This document shows positions 1 through 12,658 of a stretch of 64,000 nucleotides of DNA, piece by piece. Every line of letters starts with the position of its first letter. Positions within the stretch are counted from its first letter, which is position 1. The notes under the pieces are model-generated. The model was given only the letters and a program-made list of their open reading frames with translations, was not told the DNA's origin and did not search any database. The position numbers and the translations under genes are program-made. Where the stretch lies: positions 9,282,807-9,346,806 of the forward strand of contig NC_136017.1 in NCBI RefSeq assembly GCF_048128805.1, in the 5' to 3' direction. The DNA comes from Centroberyx gerrardi. Taxonomy: Eukaryota > Chordata > Actinopteri > Beryciformes > Berycidae.

Positions 1-679
1 CACGGGGTAGGAAGTGCGTACGTGTGCCTGATCACACTCTATCTATTCTCAAGGGCAGGAGTGCTTCAACTTTTTTCATCATGGGACCAAACCTTGTAAA
101 TTTAGACTCCCAGCCAAAATGTTACGTGCTTTCAGGGTTTTCCAATATGCAGACTTTCCCAGTTCATAAGCTAACTGTGAAAAACACACCAATTTTATGT
201 AATTGAAGAGCTCAGTTTCAAAATGAGATATCCATTTTTAAAGAAATTACACCTCCTCCGACTAAATAATTGATAAATGCAGTTATGATACTTTTGAAAG
301 GATAAACGGCAACTTAAGTCCTTTATTGTCAAAATTATTGCACTTTTTCAGACTGGATTTTCTATATTTTAGAGATATTGAAGGATGAACTTCAGTTGAT
401 GACTTTTTCCCCAGAATGTCTGCATAGCGTTTTGGAATAGTTTGTCAATTCTCGGTGTTAATTATAATCTGTCTGAAGCTGGATTTTGGTTCTTATGGAC
501 ATTTTCTATACGATGATCAGTTATCATGAACAACACTTGAGACATTCAGTTTATAATGTTGTACTTTCTTGATCTCCGTAAGGAAACTAAACTGTAGGAT
601 CACAGGCTTCCCCACTCACCATACCAGCCTAGATACATAGACCTTTAGCGACATCTGGTGGCCAATATTGTCCTAGCCA

Positions 680-727
680 CAGACACACACACACACACAC
701 ACACCCACACACACCCACACACACATT
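680..727. repeat. CA microsatellite
   Basis: Interrupted (CA)n with CCCACA variants. Confidence 0.9.
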
Positions 728-2725
728 CAACTCTCTTCCGTCATGTGATTGATTGACTCACTGACTGAGTGACTTCTCAGGCTTTACCGATAGTTTGCCT
801 CCTTTTCTGAAGCACATTATCATAGTGTTTCATAATCATCTCACCAAAAAAGAAATGAGCAGGAAGTATTTTTGCAATACAGTACATTTCTCAGCTCACC
901 ATAAAGGACAAGAAAGCATGGATTCAATTTCATTTTCAGCCTCTCGCAAACTACAAGACTTTGGAAACGTTGTGTGGAAACGTTTTTCTCCTGTGGAGCG
1001 TGAGCGGGGGCCGGTAGCAGAGGTGTGGCTGGGGTTCCATCGGGCTTCCTGCTGCCCGCAAGGAGCTGCCAGTGTCAGTGCCAAGATTCTCCTCAGAAAC
1101 TATACAAGTCTCAGCTGGAACATGATTTGTAGCCCGCATCATATCAACAACTAGGCTATTCGTTAAAGCCACACCATGCAAGATTTTTATAACTGCAAAA
1201 ATACACAATACATATTTTATCAACCTAAATCACAAAGTGGAGCTGTAACAGAGTGTTGAAAATGATTCATTGTCCCTTAAAAAACGCTCAGGTACAGAGG
1301 CTAAATAAATGGTTATAGCTCACATGGGGAACACCTTACACGCCTGTATTTAACTCACTGCATTGTCAAAAAAATATATCCCCAACTAAACACACTGTTT
1401 TAGCTGAAGCGTTTTGGGGTTTTTTTCTTAGTCAATTTGACATTCCCACACAACAGGGATGCATAATTGTGACAGTTTATAGTAACAGCAAGAAAGCTGA
1501 GGTTCTCCTGAAGAAAATGCCACCTTGCACTTGATGCTTACTGTCAGAATGATCTCACGATGAGCTGCTATGCACAGGAATACATAGGCGCTCATCTGTT
1601 ATTTATTATTTAGCATTATTTATATACTTTTTTTTTTTTTTTTTTTTGCATTTCTTAAGAATATTTGTACTTTGGACCCAATACTGATAGACAAATAGTT
1701 AAACACATGATTTAAGCAAAGGAATTTTCAGCTGTAAACTAGAAATAGTACTAGATTAGGAGTAGCATAATTTCAGGCTACGTAGAAGTAGTCCAAACTA
1801 GTTTTTTTTAATGTAACTTATACTAACAAATTAAAAAACTGTAAAGATTCAACACTAGATGTAGACCAACTGTTTATGCAGCCAAGCAGCCAGCACAGAG
1901 GCCAGAAAAATGGTCTCCAAACAAAGGTTACACTAAATGGAATCGTTCCTTCAAAGAATTGTTTATAACACATTGCAGCATAACATAACTGCACACTAAC
2001 TTCTTTCTTAATAGATTTACTTTTCCTTTTGCTGAAAAGGGAGTTTTCTCTAATTCTCTCATAGACTTCAATGGAGCAAGAGTCACAAACTGGTACCCAA
2101 TGGAATTTAGAATGCTGCTGCAAGGAATGAATAGGCACTTAGACTTAGACTCCCTTATTATATCACAATGGCATAGGTGATGGCTGGACATTCTGTGGCT
2201 TTTAAATAAGACTGAAAAACCCATCAACTCATCAGTTCATCATCAGCAAAGCAGCGAATATCAGTACCTCAGGAACTCAAGACTTTTCTACAGAACCTAC
2301 AAGGAATCTGAAGTTTTATGAAGGTATGTGATAGACTTTAACTTTAGGAAACATTAACAATGTCAAATATTAGAAATGTGGAGAAATGTGTGGAAGGAAA
2401 AAGTGCACATGGTCTCTAGCTCTCATAACTGAATTCAATGGGAGAAAAATGGAAATAAATATAATTTTAATTATCTGTCCAAAGTAACCCATACTGTTCA
2501 GGTTGATTAGTATATGACTGCATGCTTGTTACTCATTTAAAGTAAGTGTTAGTCCAGTATTGGTTATCCAATCTGTAAGCCACCTTGATTCTCAGGTTAT
2601 ACTGTACTACATGTCCCATGCTGCAGTCAGTCACAGCGTTGTTAACATAGAACTTGAGTAGATATATACTGTAGGCTAGTTTAAATAAAAAACAAGATTT
2701 GAGTGATCTACCCTGTCCCACCACT

Positions 2726-2833
<108 letters not shown>

Positions 2834-2847
2834 CGTATCCCTCATTC

Positions 2848-3086
2848 TTTAGGCTATGTTCACATTGCCGAGCGGTTTCTGCTGAAAATCCACGGTCCGC
2901 CTCGCTTTTCAAAAAAGTGGCAGAAACGAAGTGGAGTGGTAATGTGTTGTTTGTTGCCAGGCAACCAAATTAGTGCCGAGTTGTTCTCTATGGGGGGGTA
3001 CGGTAGTTGTTCTCTTTCCTATGGAAGGGCGAAATAATGGTTTCTGGGGTATTGAGTGGAAACCGCAATGTGAACGCAGCGTAAAC
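2848..3086. mobile_element. Short MITE with GTTCACATTGC inverted ends
   Basis: TATGTTCACATTGC at the left is inverted as GCAATGTGAACGCAGCG at the right. It is about 240 bp and non-coding. Its left end abuts a long CA microsatellite. Confidence 0.55.
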
Positions 3087-5013
3087 CCTTTCACACAAAG
3101 TGCGAATTTCGGTGCGGATTATTCGCACGGAAATTTATATTAAAAAAAAAAAAATTGTCGGTTACAATGGAAGCTTGCACACCACTGCGGAACTTTCGTG
3201 CTGCAAGAAAAAAAATCGGAACCACTTTGTCTTTTGCGGAATTCCGTCTGCGATACGCTTGAAATCTTTTGTTTTCTATGATGTCACATTTTCAAACATT
3301 GTCCCAGGCTGAAATAAATATGTGTGGCTCTCGATCGCTAAACGGCTTGGGTACGGGGATGATGGTAAATGCCCATACAGCCTGTGGCCACACCGCCGTG
3401 CGCCTTTACGCACAGGTGAGACACTCTGATCCACGTTCACTCCTACAGTGGACTAGGAAGGCTAATAGGATATATAGGCACAAATGAGATTATCGCCAGC
3501 CAAACTGAGAGTAGCCTATTGTAGCGCTTCACAGACAACATATGTAAATATGATCTATTTTATTTTCTACATTATCTGAGAGAAAATGGACATAGAAAGT
3601 CACAACGATGTTATCTTCATTCTTTTAAACAGTAAAAAGAGGAGAAAGTGTTGTGCCCATCCTATTTTGGAAAGGCGAACGGAACACAGAGAGTTTATAG
3701 GCTCATCCAGGAGCCTGCCTATAACTATCATACTGAAATATGTAGGCTGTAACACAAAAGTCATTCAATAATCAAACGTTCTCAGGGATTCAGCAACAAC
3801 AGTGTTCACACATAAAGCCTATAAGTGATTATTTTACTTATGGAATCGGTATGTATTTTTTATAGTTATGGCTCTCATAGCCTAAATAAAAATTAAAATG
3901 GGGGTGTTTAGGACTACTCATAGTCCATGATGAATATTTATAATTGAAGCCAAAACATATATAAAAAAGAAAGAAGGTGACCATGGAGAGATGGATCACT
4001 CGCTTTTATCTGGACTACAGCCTTCTCCAGCCAGGCAAAGACCAACAGAGCGCATCAATAACCTAATGTAGCCTATAGGGAAAAACATCAGACTACCTCA
4101 AAACTTCATCTTTGAAAAAAAAAACCATCACAACCAAATCAGCATCTGTGTATTCATTTCTAAAATACAATATATACGGGCGAAACGGAGGCATAGCCAT
4201 TACTTCATTATATTAAATATTATGGCACATCGCCAAACGTGCATGAGTAGCAAAATGGCAAAAAGGACTGAGCAATTAAATGATAAAACAATAACGAACT
4301 ATAAGGTATTAAAAAAAACAACCTAACAAGCTCCTTCAATCATCGTGAATTGACTGCATGGAATTATTGGAATGCGCTTTTACGCAGCGCTCAGCTCACG
4401 TTTCCTATAGCCTACCTTACAGTGTTATATACTATTAAATAATAGGAAATAACCAGTATGGATAACATTGTCAAATATTTGTACATATGTCCATTAAACC
4501 CCTTTGGGAATGTACATTACGTACTCACTCGTCTCCTCTCTTATTCCTCCGACCCACAGTCAACACTCTCAGTGGATTTCTCTGAAGCGGTTCCTTCGCA
4601 TGCTTTGTATAAAAAAGCTGTTTCTGACAAGTAGCTGTTGATATTCATATTTGGATATTCCATGGAAATAGAAGTGCAATACTGCGCAATGAATTTTTCA
4701 AAAAGTCATGGAAGGATGAGACCATAGTATTTCCAGTGTTTCAGAAATTTAAATTTAAAATCTCAACGCCAGCCCATGGTCTTTCTAGTGTTAATAAGAA
4801 AAAATACACCAAAACACTGGAATATTTTTAAATCACATTTATTAATGTACACTTGACTAGTGATATACTATCACACAGTAATATAGGATTGTGTAGATAC
4901 ATGGTTTTATGAACAGCATTCCCTGTACTATATTGGGATCATGTAGGTTGTGTTTGTGAGACATGGAGATGAAATGACATGACAACTCTTTTTCTGCTGT
5001 TGTCTTCTTCCAG

Positions 5014-8000
5014 ATTATACTGAGCAAGGACTCCGTTTGGAGGGCCCTCAAAGGGGCGTTCTCAGAGGAAGGTCACGGCCGCCGACAGGAACGCAAGCTA
5101 GTTGGGAGCAGGCTAGCCAGTGTGATTGAAAACCTTAAGGTTACCAATCCTCTGCTATGCTTCACCGATGACCCAAAAGACGCCACACTGCGTCTCCATG
5201 TTGAGAACGCAGTCCGGATGTTGTCTAATGGCGAGATGACAATACAGGAAATGCTGGACTATGCAAGACCATCTAACTCCAGCACGGCACTTTGGGATAG
5301 CTTGTTCATTTCTGTATCTTCCGGTGTCCCCCAGCCATCCCAGACCTCTGGTACCCCCAAGGCCTCCCGTACCCCCAAGGCCTCCCGTACCCCCAAGGCC
5401 TCCGGTACCCCCAAGGCCCACGGTACTCCTAAGGCCTCCGGTACCCCCAAGGCCTCCGGTACCCCCAAGGCCTCCCGTACCCCCAAGGCCTCCCGTGCCA
5501 CCCAGGCCCCCCGTGCCACCCAGGCCCCCCGTACCACCCAGGCCCCCCATGCCACCCAGGCCCCCCGTGCCACCCAGGCCTCCCGTGCCTCCCAGGCCTC
5601 CCGTACCACCCAGGCCCCCCATACCCCCCAGGCCTCCTGTACCACCCAGGCCCCCGGGACTTCCCAGATGATACTGAGCAAGGACTCCATTAGAAGGGTC
5701 CTCAGAGGGGCAACCATATGTGAGAAGTCCCAATACGGCAGCCAATACCGACCGAGATATGACCCCAGAACGGTTGAGCGTCGGCTAGCCAATTTGGTAA
5801 AAGACCTTAAAGTCGCCAACCCGCGGCTACGCTGCACCGACGACCCAGAGAAGGCCACAGTGCTTCTCAATTTTGAGAATGCACTGTGGATGTTGGAAAA
5901 TGAATCCATGACCATGCAGGATATGCTGGGTTATGCATCCGACACCACATCGGCACTTTGGGAGACATTGTTCACTAAAGTGTCTTTCGGTACCCCCAGG
6001 CCCTCCCTGCCCACCGTGAATGCCTGGTTACCAGCCGTTCGCCAGCCCATCCCAACAGCCCTGGCTGAAAATGTGGAGGTTCCCTCTGCTCAGGATGGAG
6101 GTGACTTGGCTTCTTCTGCGACTGTGGCAGAGGAGGTTTCTGTTACGGAGGATCTCGGTATCAAATCCCACTGTGCCCCGGCTCCAGCTGACCTGACTGC
6201 TGAATGTCCAGCTTCTGCTTTGCAGACTGATATTGCTGTGGTTAAAGATGACCTGGCCCCAAAGGTGGAGGGCCCCTCTGATGCCACTGAAACAACCACA
6301 GCCATTGTGGAACAGGACAGTGAGTCCAAAATGAAGACTCACAGTGCCACAGACAGTGTGGATCAGCACCTTACTGCTGAGGAGTCTGCTCTAGATACTG
6401 ATCAGTGCAACTTGGCCATAAATGAGTTGGTCCAGGATAAGGCCCCAAAGGAAGAGGAACCTGATGAACTGGCTTCCGCTCACACCAGCAGCCTGGATTT
6501 GATGGAGATAAAGTCAGTTATGGCCTCAGCCAACTTGGCTCTAAATGAGGCGGCAGATGCCATTATGGACTGCAATCACCTGGCTCACCCTAACCCAAGT
6601 GACACAGTTCAAAGTGTGCAAGCCTCCAGTGAACTGGCTGAGTGTTCCCTGACTGTCAGTGAGGTTGTGGACACCCAGAAGACATCAGATGTCTCCAAAA
6701 TGACATCAAGTGTGTCTGCTACTCCTGACCTTCTTCCAAATACCACAAACTGCCTGGGCCAAACTAACAACAAGGCAGTTGGGTGGGATGAAGAAGAGAA
6801 GAGGAGAAGATTTTCCAGAGGACGGTGGGACATCACTGAGTGGGCTACTGTTACGGAGGATCTCGGTATCAAATCCCACTGTGCCCCAGCTCCAGCTGAC
6901 CTGACTGCTGAATGTCCAGCTTCTGCTTTGCAGACTGATATTGCTGTGGTTAAAGATGACCTGGCCCCAAAGGTGGAGGGCCCCTCTGATGCCACTGAAA
7001 CAACCACAGCCATTGTGGAACAGGACAGTGAGTCCAAAATGAAGACTCACAGTGCCACAGACAGTGTGGATCAGCACCTCACTGCTGAGGAGTCTGCTCT
7101 TGATACTGATCAGTGCAGCCTGGCCATAAATGAGTTGGTCAAAGCAGCAGTGGCATTAGTTGATTTCACAAAGAGCAAGTTGAATATTGACGAAAACGCC
7201 CCCACTGTGAAGGCCCACAGTGACTTGATTCCAGCTGACATGAACGCAGCACAGGCACATGGCACAGATAAGGCCCCAAAGGAAGAGGAACCTGATGAAC
7301 TGGCTTCCGCTCACACCAGCAGCCTGGATTTGATGGAGATAAAGTCAGTTATGGCCTCAGCCAACTTGGCTCTAAATGAGGCGGCAGATGCCATTATGGA
7401 CTGCAATCACCTGGCTCACCCTAACCCAAGTGACACAGTTCAAAGTGTGCAAGCCTCCAGTGAACTGGCTGAGTGTTCCCTGACTGTCAGTGAGGTTGTG
7501 GACACCCAGAAGACATCAGATGTCTCCAAAATGACATCAAGTGTGTCTGCTACTCCTGACCTTCTTCCAAATACCACAAACTGCCTGGGCCAAACTAACA
7601 ACAAGGCAGTTGGGTGGGATGAAGAAGAGAAGAGGAGAAGATTTTCCAGAGGACGGTGGGACATCACTGAGTGGGCTACTGTTACGGAGGATCTCGGTAT
7701 CAAATCCCACTGTGCCCCAGCTCCAGCTGACCTGACTGCTGAATGTCCAGCTTCTGCTTTGCAGACTGATATTGCTGTGGTTAAAGATGACCTGGCCCCA
7801 AAGGTGGAGGGCCCCTCTGATGCCACTGAAACAACCACAGCCATTGTGGAACAGGACAGTGAGTCCAAAATGAAGACTCACAGTGCCACAGACAGTGTGG
7901 ATCAGCACCTCACTGCTGAGGAGTCTGCTCTTGATACTGATCAGTGCAGCCTGGCCATAAATGAGTTGGTCAAAGCAGCAGTGGCATTAGTTGATTTCAC

Positions 8001-8760
8001 AAAGAGCAAGTTGAATATTGACGAAAACGCCCCCACTGTGAAGGCCCACAGTGACTTGATTCCAGCTGACATGAACGCAGCACAGGCACATGGCACAGAT
8101 AAGGCCCCAAAGGAAGAGCAACCTGATGAACTGGCTTCCGCTCACACCAGCAGCCTGGATTTGATGGAGATGAAGTCAGTTATGGCCTCAGCCAACTTGG
8201 CTCTAAATGAGGCGGCAGATGCCATTATGGAGCTGGCTGAGTGCTCCCTGACTGTCAGTGAGGTTGTGGACACCGAGAAGACATCAGATGTCTCCAAAAT
8301 GACATCAAGTGTGTCTGCTACTCCTGACCTTCCTCCAAATACCACAAACTGCCTGGACCAAACTAACAACAAGGCAGTTGGGTGGGATGAAGAAGAGAAG
8401 AGGAGAAGATTTTCCAGAGGACGGTGGGACGTCACTGACGTCAAGATGTGCACCGAAAAGGAAGAGGACGATGCTGAAGTCCACAGCAAGAGGACCAAGA
8501 AAAAGAAGGGCATCAGAAAAATTTTCAGAGGACTCTGGAAATTTCTGTCCTTCAAGCGTGACATCAAACAGAAAGACGATCATGCTGAAGATTTTTTCAC
8601 TGAGGACGTCACTGTTAAAGCTCCCATCCAGATGGAGAAAAAGAAGAAGTGCATCGAAGAGGAAGAGGACAGCAAGGGGAAAAAAAAGAAGAAGAAGGGT
8701 ATCAGAAGATTTTTCGGAGGACTCCGGAAACTTCTGCCCTGCGCCTCTGGCACTGAATAA
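5014..8760 (+). CDS. Large 3' exon of an unrecognised modular, repeat-rich protein
   Basis: The frame is open for about 1248 codons after a polypyrimidine tract and AG acceptor (5011-5013) and stops at 8758-8760. There is no in-frame ATG near the acceptor, so an upstream exon must supply the start; I could not identify it. Order: module 1 (5014 to about 5300, starting [14 protein letters not shown] and ending TALWDSLF); a Pro/Thr/Ala/Ser/Lys linker from an 18-bp minisatellite (about 5348-5667); module 2 (5668 to about 5980, starting [14 protein letters not shown] and ending SALWETLF); three long acidic repeats (about 6139-8432); and a basic C-terminus. The modules share a TDDP..AT..L..ENA..ML core. 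Each long repeat ends in an [18 protein letters not shown] segment, and two related Lys-rich motifs follow ([13 protein letters not shown] and [13 protein letters not shown]). There is no signal peptide in this exon. I recognise no family. The amphipathic basic segments could bind membrane or nucleic acid, but that is a guess. Confidence 0.7.
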   Translation: MILSKDSVWRALKGAFSEEGHGRRQERKLVGSRLASVIENLKVTNPLLCFTDDPKDATLRLHVENAVRMLSNGEMTIQEMLDYARPSNSSTALWDSLFISVSSGVPQPSQTSGTPKASRTPKASRTPKASGTPKAHGTPKASGTPKASGTPKASRTPKASRATQAPRATQAPRTTQAPHATQAPRATQASRASQASRTTQAPHTPQASCTTQAPGTSQMILSKDSIRRVLRGATICEKSQYGSQYRPRYDPRTVERRLANLVKDLKVANPRLRCTDDPEKATVLLNFENALWMLENESMTMQDMLGYASDTTSALWETLFTKVSFGTPRPSLPTVNAWLPAVRQPIPTALAENVEVPSAQDGGDLASSATVAEEVSVTEDLGIKSHCAPAPADLTAECPASALQTDIAVVKDDLAPKVEGPSDATETTTAIVEQDSESKMKTHSATDSVDQHLTAEESALDTDQCNLAINELVQDKAPKEEEPDELASAHTSSLDLMEIKSVMASANLALNEAADAIMDCNHLAHPNPSDTVQSVQASSELAECSLTVSEVVDTQKTSDVSKMTSSVSATPDLLPNTTNCLGQTNNKAVGWDEEEKRRRFSRGRWDITEWATVTEDLGIKSHCAPAPADLTAECPASALQTDIAVVKDDLAPKVEGPSDATETTTAIVEQDSESKMKTHSATDSVDQHLTAEESALDTDQCSLAINELVKAAVALVDFTKSKLNIDENAPTVKAHSDLIPADMNAAQAHGTDKAPKEEEPDELASAHTSSLDLMEIKSVMASANLALNEAADAIMDCNHLAHPNPSDTVQSVQASSELAECSLTVSEVVDTQKTSDVSKMTSSVSATPDLLPNTTNCLGQTNNKAVGWDEEEKRRRFSRGRWDITEWATVTEDLGIKSHCAPAPADLTAECPASALQTDIAVVKDDLAPKVEGPSDATETTTAIVEQDSESKMKTHSATDSVDQHLTAEESALDTDQCSLAINELVKAAVALVDFTKSKLNIDENAPTVKAHSDLIPADMNAAQAHGTDKAPKEEQPDELASAHTSSLDLMEMKSVMASANLALNEAADAIMELAECSLTVSEVVDTEKTSDVSKMTSSVSATPDLPPNTTNCLDQTNNKAVGWDEEEKRRRFSRGRWDVTDVKMCTEKEEDDAEVHSKRTKKKKGIRKIFRGLWKFLSFKRDIKQKDDHAEDFFTEDVTVKAPIQMEKKKKCIEEEEDSKGKKKKKKGIRRFFGGLRKLLPCASGTE
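5348..5667 (+). repeat. Coding 18-bp minisatellite (six-residue repeats)
   Basis: About 18 copies of an 18-bp unit encode xTPKAS in the first half and xTTQAP/xATQAP variants in the second. It links the two modules of the large exon. The unit length is a multiple of three, so copy-number changes keep the frame. All six frames are open here because the unit contains no stop in any frame. Confidence 0.9.
6139..8432 (+). repeat. Three tandem in-frame copies of a ~0.7-0.83 kb coding repeat
   Basis: Units begin at the segment coding [17 protein letters not shown] (about 6145, 6853, 7684). The offset from unit 1 to unit 2 is 708 bp and from 2 to 3 is 831 bp. Unit 1 lacks a 41-residue stretch that units 2 and 3 carry after AINELV. 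Unit 3 lacks about 21 residues ([11 protein letters not shown]...) and has a few substitutions. Apart from these gaps the copies are nearly identical at DNA level, so the expansion is recent or maintained by gene conversion. Confidence 0.92.
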
Positions 8761-8868
8761 AAAGACGATGATAACAGCAGCATAAGAAGAGGATGATAAC
8801 ACCAACAGTGGACATTAACATCATAGAACCATCATATCTACGTCCATCTGTTTCCCTCTTCAAAATAA
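8756..8868 (+). terminator. Candidate polyadenylation signals after the large exon
   Basis: AATAAA overlaps the stop codon (8756-8761) and a second AATAAA lies at 8863-8868, about 100 nt after the stop. The second, in an A-rich setting, is the more likely signal. Confidence 0.5.
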
Positions 8869-9017
8869 AAAAAAATATATATATACATATTACTTTGTTG
8901 GTTATTTATTATTTTAAAAAATGTATTGCTTTTTAATTTACAACCTAGTGCTCTATGATGGATCAATGAGACATCATCTTAAAAAAGTGACAACACAGCA
9001 TTGACATTTTCTCCAAA

Positions 9018-9153
9018 TAATATAATATGATATAATATAATATAATATAATATAATATAATATAATATAATATAATATAATATGATATAATATAATATAG
9101 TATAATATAGTACAATATAATATAATATAATATAATATAATATAATATAATAT
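9018..9153. repeat. ATAAT microsatellite
   Basis: About 27 units of a five-base TAATA repeat with few substitutions, shortly after the large-exon gene. Confidence 0.95.
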
Positions 9154-9159
9154 TGAGTG

Positions 9160-12100
9160 TTTCAAAAGTAAATATACATGTATTATTACATGTATTACAA
9201 GTATTATTTATTCCGTTTAAAAAAAATTATAAAGCTTTGTTTGGTTATCTCGCCTATGGGCTAAATGCATTCAGTCCCATACTCATAATGCCAGATTGGC
9301 TCTAACACAGAGCCACACTCTTCACCATCAATTTACAGACATCTACATCTTCTTCTGTCCCGCAAACCTTAACGGTAGGTCACATTATTACCTGTGGTGT
9401 GACCTTGGTGGAATAGGTAATTTAACCGATACACGTGTGGCGCTAGCCGAGCATTGCTCCCGTCATCAGCATCAGGCTTCCGGGGCTTTAGCCGGGAATG
9501 TTTTTTGACTAGCCCTGAGTCTCTTGACAGAGGAAGCAAATCTAGGCTGTATCCCACCATGTTGATATTCCAAAACAGCCCAATGGACAGAAATCTATCC
9601 GTCAATAATTCTGTCCATTTTCTGATGGATCAGTGTGGCCACAGCCAGTGGAATTCAACACACGTGCCGTGGGCCTGGAGAGGATCTGTACTGGTTTTCT
9701 TTTAGGCACCTGTCTTTTGATGATTTGATGCCATCTTAGCACTTCATCTACTAGCTGCCAAAACTAAAGAGAGCAGGCTGCAACTCCCTTGACCTTGATA
9801 TGGCATGGTGAGCGACCAAACAATTTTTGCAAAATAGATTTATTATATATCATTAGCCTACTGTTATTATTATTATTATTACTATTTGTAGTAGTATGAT
9901 TCGTATTATTATCAGTACTGCAGTTGTTTAAGAAATGTTTCAAAGTCTAATAGGATTCTTATGGGTATTATTTGAAATTTGTAGACTCAGTAGCATTTTG
10001 CAGAAGAACTTAACTCTTGGGTGGGCAGTCAGTAGTCAACAAGCATTTTCCAGTTAAATACTATAGGCAAAAGAGCTCACATAGCCTACATGACTAATAT
10101 GAATGAAATAAGTTGTGTCAATGTCTGGTATATGGAGGAGAGTGTAACCAAACAATAATGTTACATGAATAGAGCCTGAATACATGGAAATCTACTGGAC
10201 TCTGTGCTGCTATTTATAGTGTTTTCAAACAAACATTTTTATACTTTCTCAGAGTTGAAGATGCAAATAACCTTATTCTTCCAAAATGTTTCCATTTACC
10301 TTGGTTGAAACAAAAATATTAAATATAGCCTAAATTTCTATATATTGAAAGATAACAATCGACTTAACGTTACATTTCACTGCAGAATACATTACAATAA
10401 CATTACATATGGGGCAAGAGGCCCCCCCACATGTAACTTCACCTTGGAACAGTAGATGGTGCAAAACTTAATCTCTGATTTTTTTCCAGCATCAAGCAAG
10501 CCCCTCTATTTTTGAACTTTCTTCAAATTCATTCCTGCTGAGGAATTATTCCAAGGAAACTGTTGTGATCTAAGTTGATGTAATCACACAGACATCACAT
10601 GTTGGTTATTGTATCTCATTTTGGAAGGTCAGTGCAAATAATGAGTTAACCAGAAAATTCACATAAGTTATATTTTTAGCACTTTTCATTGTTAATGTCA
10701 TTTCTAAGACTTTTGACACTTTTTTGGTTTATCATTTTATTTGTGATATATTTTATTTCATTTTAGTCAGATCATCTGTCAGTCCATCATAATAATGCCA
10801 CCTTCCCATCAAAACCAACGTAACATGTCGTCTCATCTGTTTGATTGCCTTGAATTAAATTATACATATACATCCTGCACATAAAACCTACATGCACACA
10901 CAGCATCTTAACAACAATACCAACAACATTATAATAGTCAAGCTTCAACTCTGTCCTTGAGAATCATGACCTAAAAGTAGAGGGAACATCATTAAAACAC
11001 ACACAATGAAAGCTAGAGACCAGTAAAATAAACAGAGGAGTGTTTTGTGGTGTAAGAAAATTGTTAGCATTTGATGCCAAAAAAAACAATAATTCTGCTT
11101 GACTATAGATTGACCTCTTGCTTGAACAGTACGGCTGAAATCCCACAACACTTCATTTTACAATAGTTCTGTATGTCCCATGTACAAATTTGCACTGAGA
11201 AAGAAAGAAGGAAAGAAACAAGCTGAAAGAGTAGTTTATGTATTCTTTGTCACTCGTACGCACATACACACTCACACACACACGCACAGTAACTGTTACA
11301 GAGGAGTCAGCCGTAATGTACAAGGCCTTAGTTGTTGTTTGAGCTTGTGTCCCAAACCACACAATGGTGACCTTTCTTCCCTCTGCTGGTCTCCTGAGCT
11401 GCACAGCCCAGTCTGTCTCCACACAGTAAAAGCTGGACTTTTCTGCTGCGCAGCTGAATGAGTCCAAACCAGAACCGTCTCAAATCGTGTTCACAAATCA
11501 TTCTCAGCATTTGCCTTAAAGTGCTTGAAGTACCAGATGGTGTCAGGTATTCTGTCAGTCAGAAAAGCATACTCAGCTGGGTTTCAAATACTTTCCTGTG
11601 ATTGTCTAAACTTTCTGGCCTTCATTGTATTGTCCTAATGTGGTAAACCCTACCCACCTGGTAATCCAAGCTGGATAAACCAATGCCTTATGTCTAAAAC
11701 AGACTGTAACATTGGAGTCTTAAAAAGCCTTTTTAACACATCTGTTGATCTAGTAGGGGGCTTCACATTTCTTGTGTTACTTTCCAAAACAACATGTACA
11801 GTAACAAAAGCTGTGCAGACAGGAGTAGTGCTAACCCTGAAATCTGAGGATTTTTTTAGTACCTTAAGGCCATTTTTACTGAGAATGTCTGATTCTGTTT
11901 TGAAAAACAGATGGCAGGTACAAACGTTACTCTGTTCCATAGTAAAATCTGCTTCCATTCAATAAACAAAGGTTTCAAAAAGTATAATTTTAGAACTAGC
12001 ATCAAATTTGAAGCATTGGAATGGGCATGGTATGGGTATCAAAAGATTTCCAACATACAGGTACATACACAGGGTTCACGTGGGGCTCAAACCCCTGAGC

Positions 12101-12650
12101 CTTTGCCCTGACAGTCGCAGCTTATCCTCCTAGAACGCATTCATTGGTGTGTATTCCTGTAGATTTTCGGTTTATCGATATGTTCACTAAAACATAAGCA
12201 TGAAAAAGCAGTTCTGTTACTTTAAAACAGCCACCATGACCCTCACCACAAATAATATCAGGTAAAAAGATTACCAAACATTTCTTTTGCTCTCAAATTG
12301 TCTGTGCCTAGTGCTGATCCTGATGCCGTATCAACATGTATCTGTTAACACATCTTTAATATATGTTGTTTGAAAACTAACACAACATGTGTACTGTAAA
12401 CAACTAGACAAACAGATGTATTGGAAAACAACACTTAGTCTTCAGAGTTTAGAAGCTGCTGGCCTGATCTTAAGTGAAATGCTTTTGTTGAATGTACATT
12501 CAGTCAAAGCCACCGCTCTCACACTTAGTGCTGTTAACATTGTTATAGAGGCTCCTACTGTTTTAAGTGCTGTCAAGTCCCTTTGAATTCCTAAAGTAAA
12601 TAGCTCTGACTCTGGTTTGATCCTCTGGCCTGGGACAAAATCTCCTGGTT
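9160..12650. other. Spacer and 3' flank of gene A
   Basis: No exon is recognised in 9160-11100. The segment 11100-11460 is homologous to 39080-39390 and 57270-57400, so the 3' flank was part of the ancestral duplicated unit. 12090-12655 is probably the 3' UTR of gene A, by homology with the C and D regions after their stops. Confidence 0.5.
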
Positions 12651-12658
12651 GCACACAG

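Noticed and set aside
795..1154. 119-codon + frame near the left edge
   Set aside because: No splice or promoter context, no recognisable domain, composition like random AT-rich sequence.
5155..5915. Long glycine-rich and Trp/Ala-rich open frames on the minus strand and a Pro-rich + frame
   Set aside because: All are shadows of the 18-bp minisatellite, which has no stop codon in any frame.
8430..8440. CRE-like TGACGTCA palindrome
   Set aside because: It lies within the coding repeat tail and is explained by the codons for VTDVK. No reason to call it regulatory.
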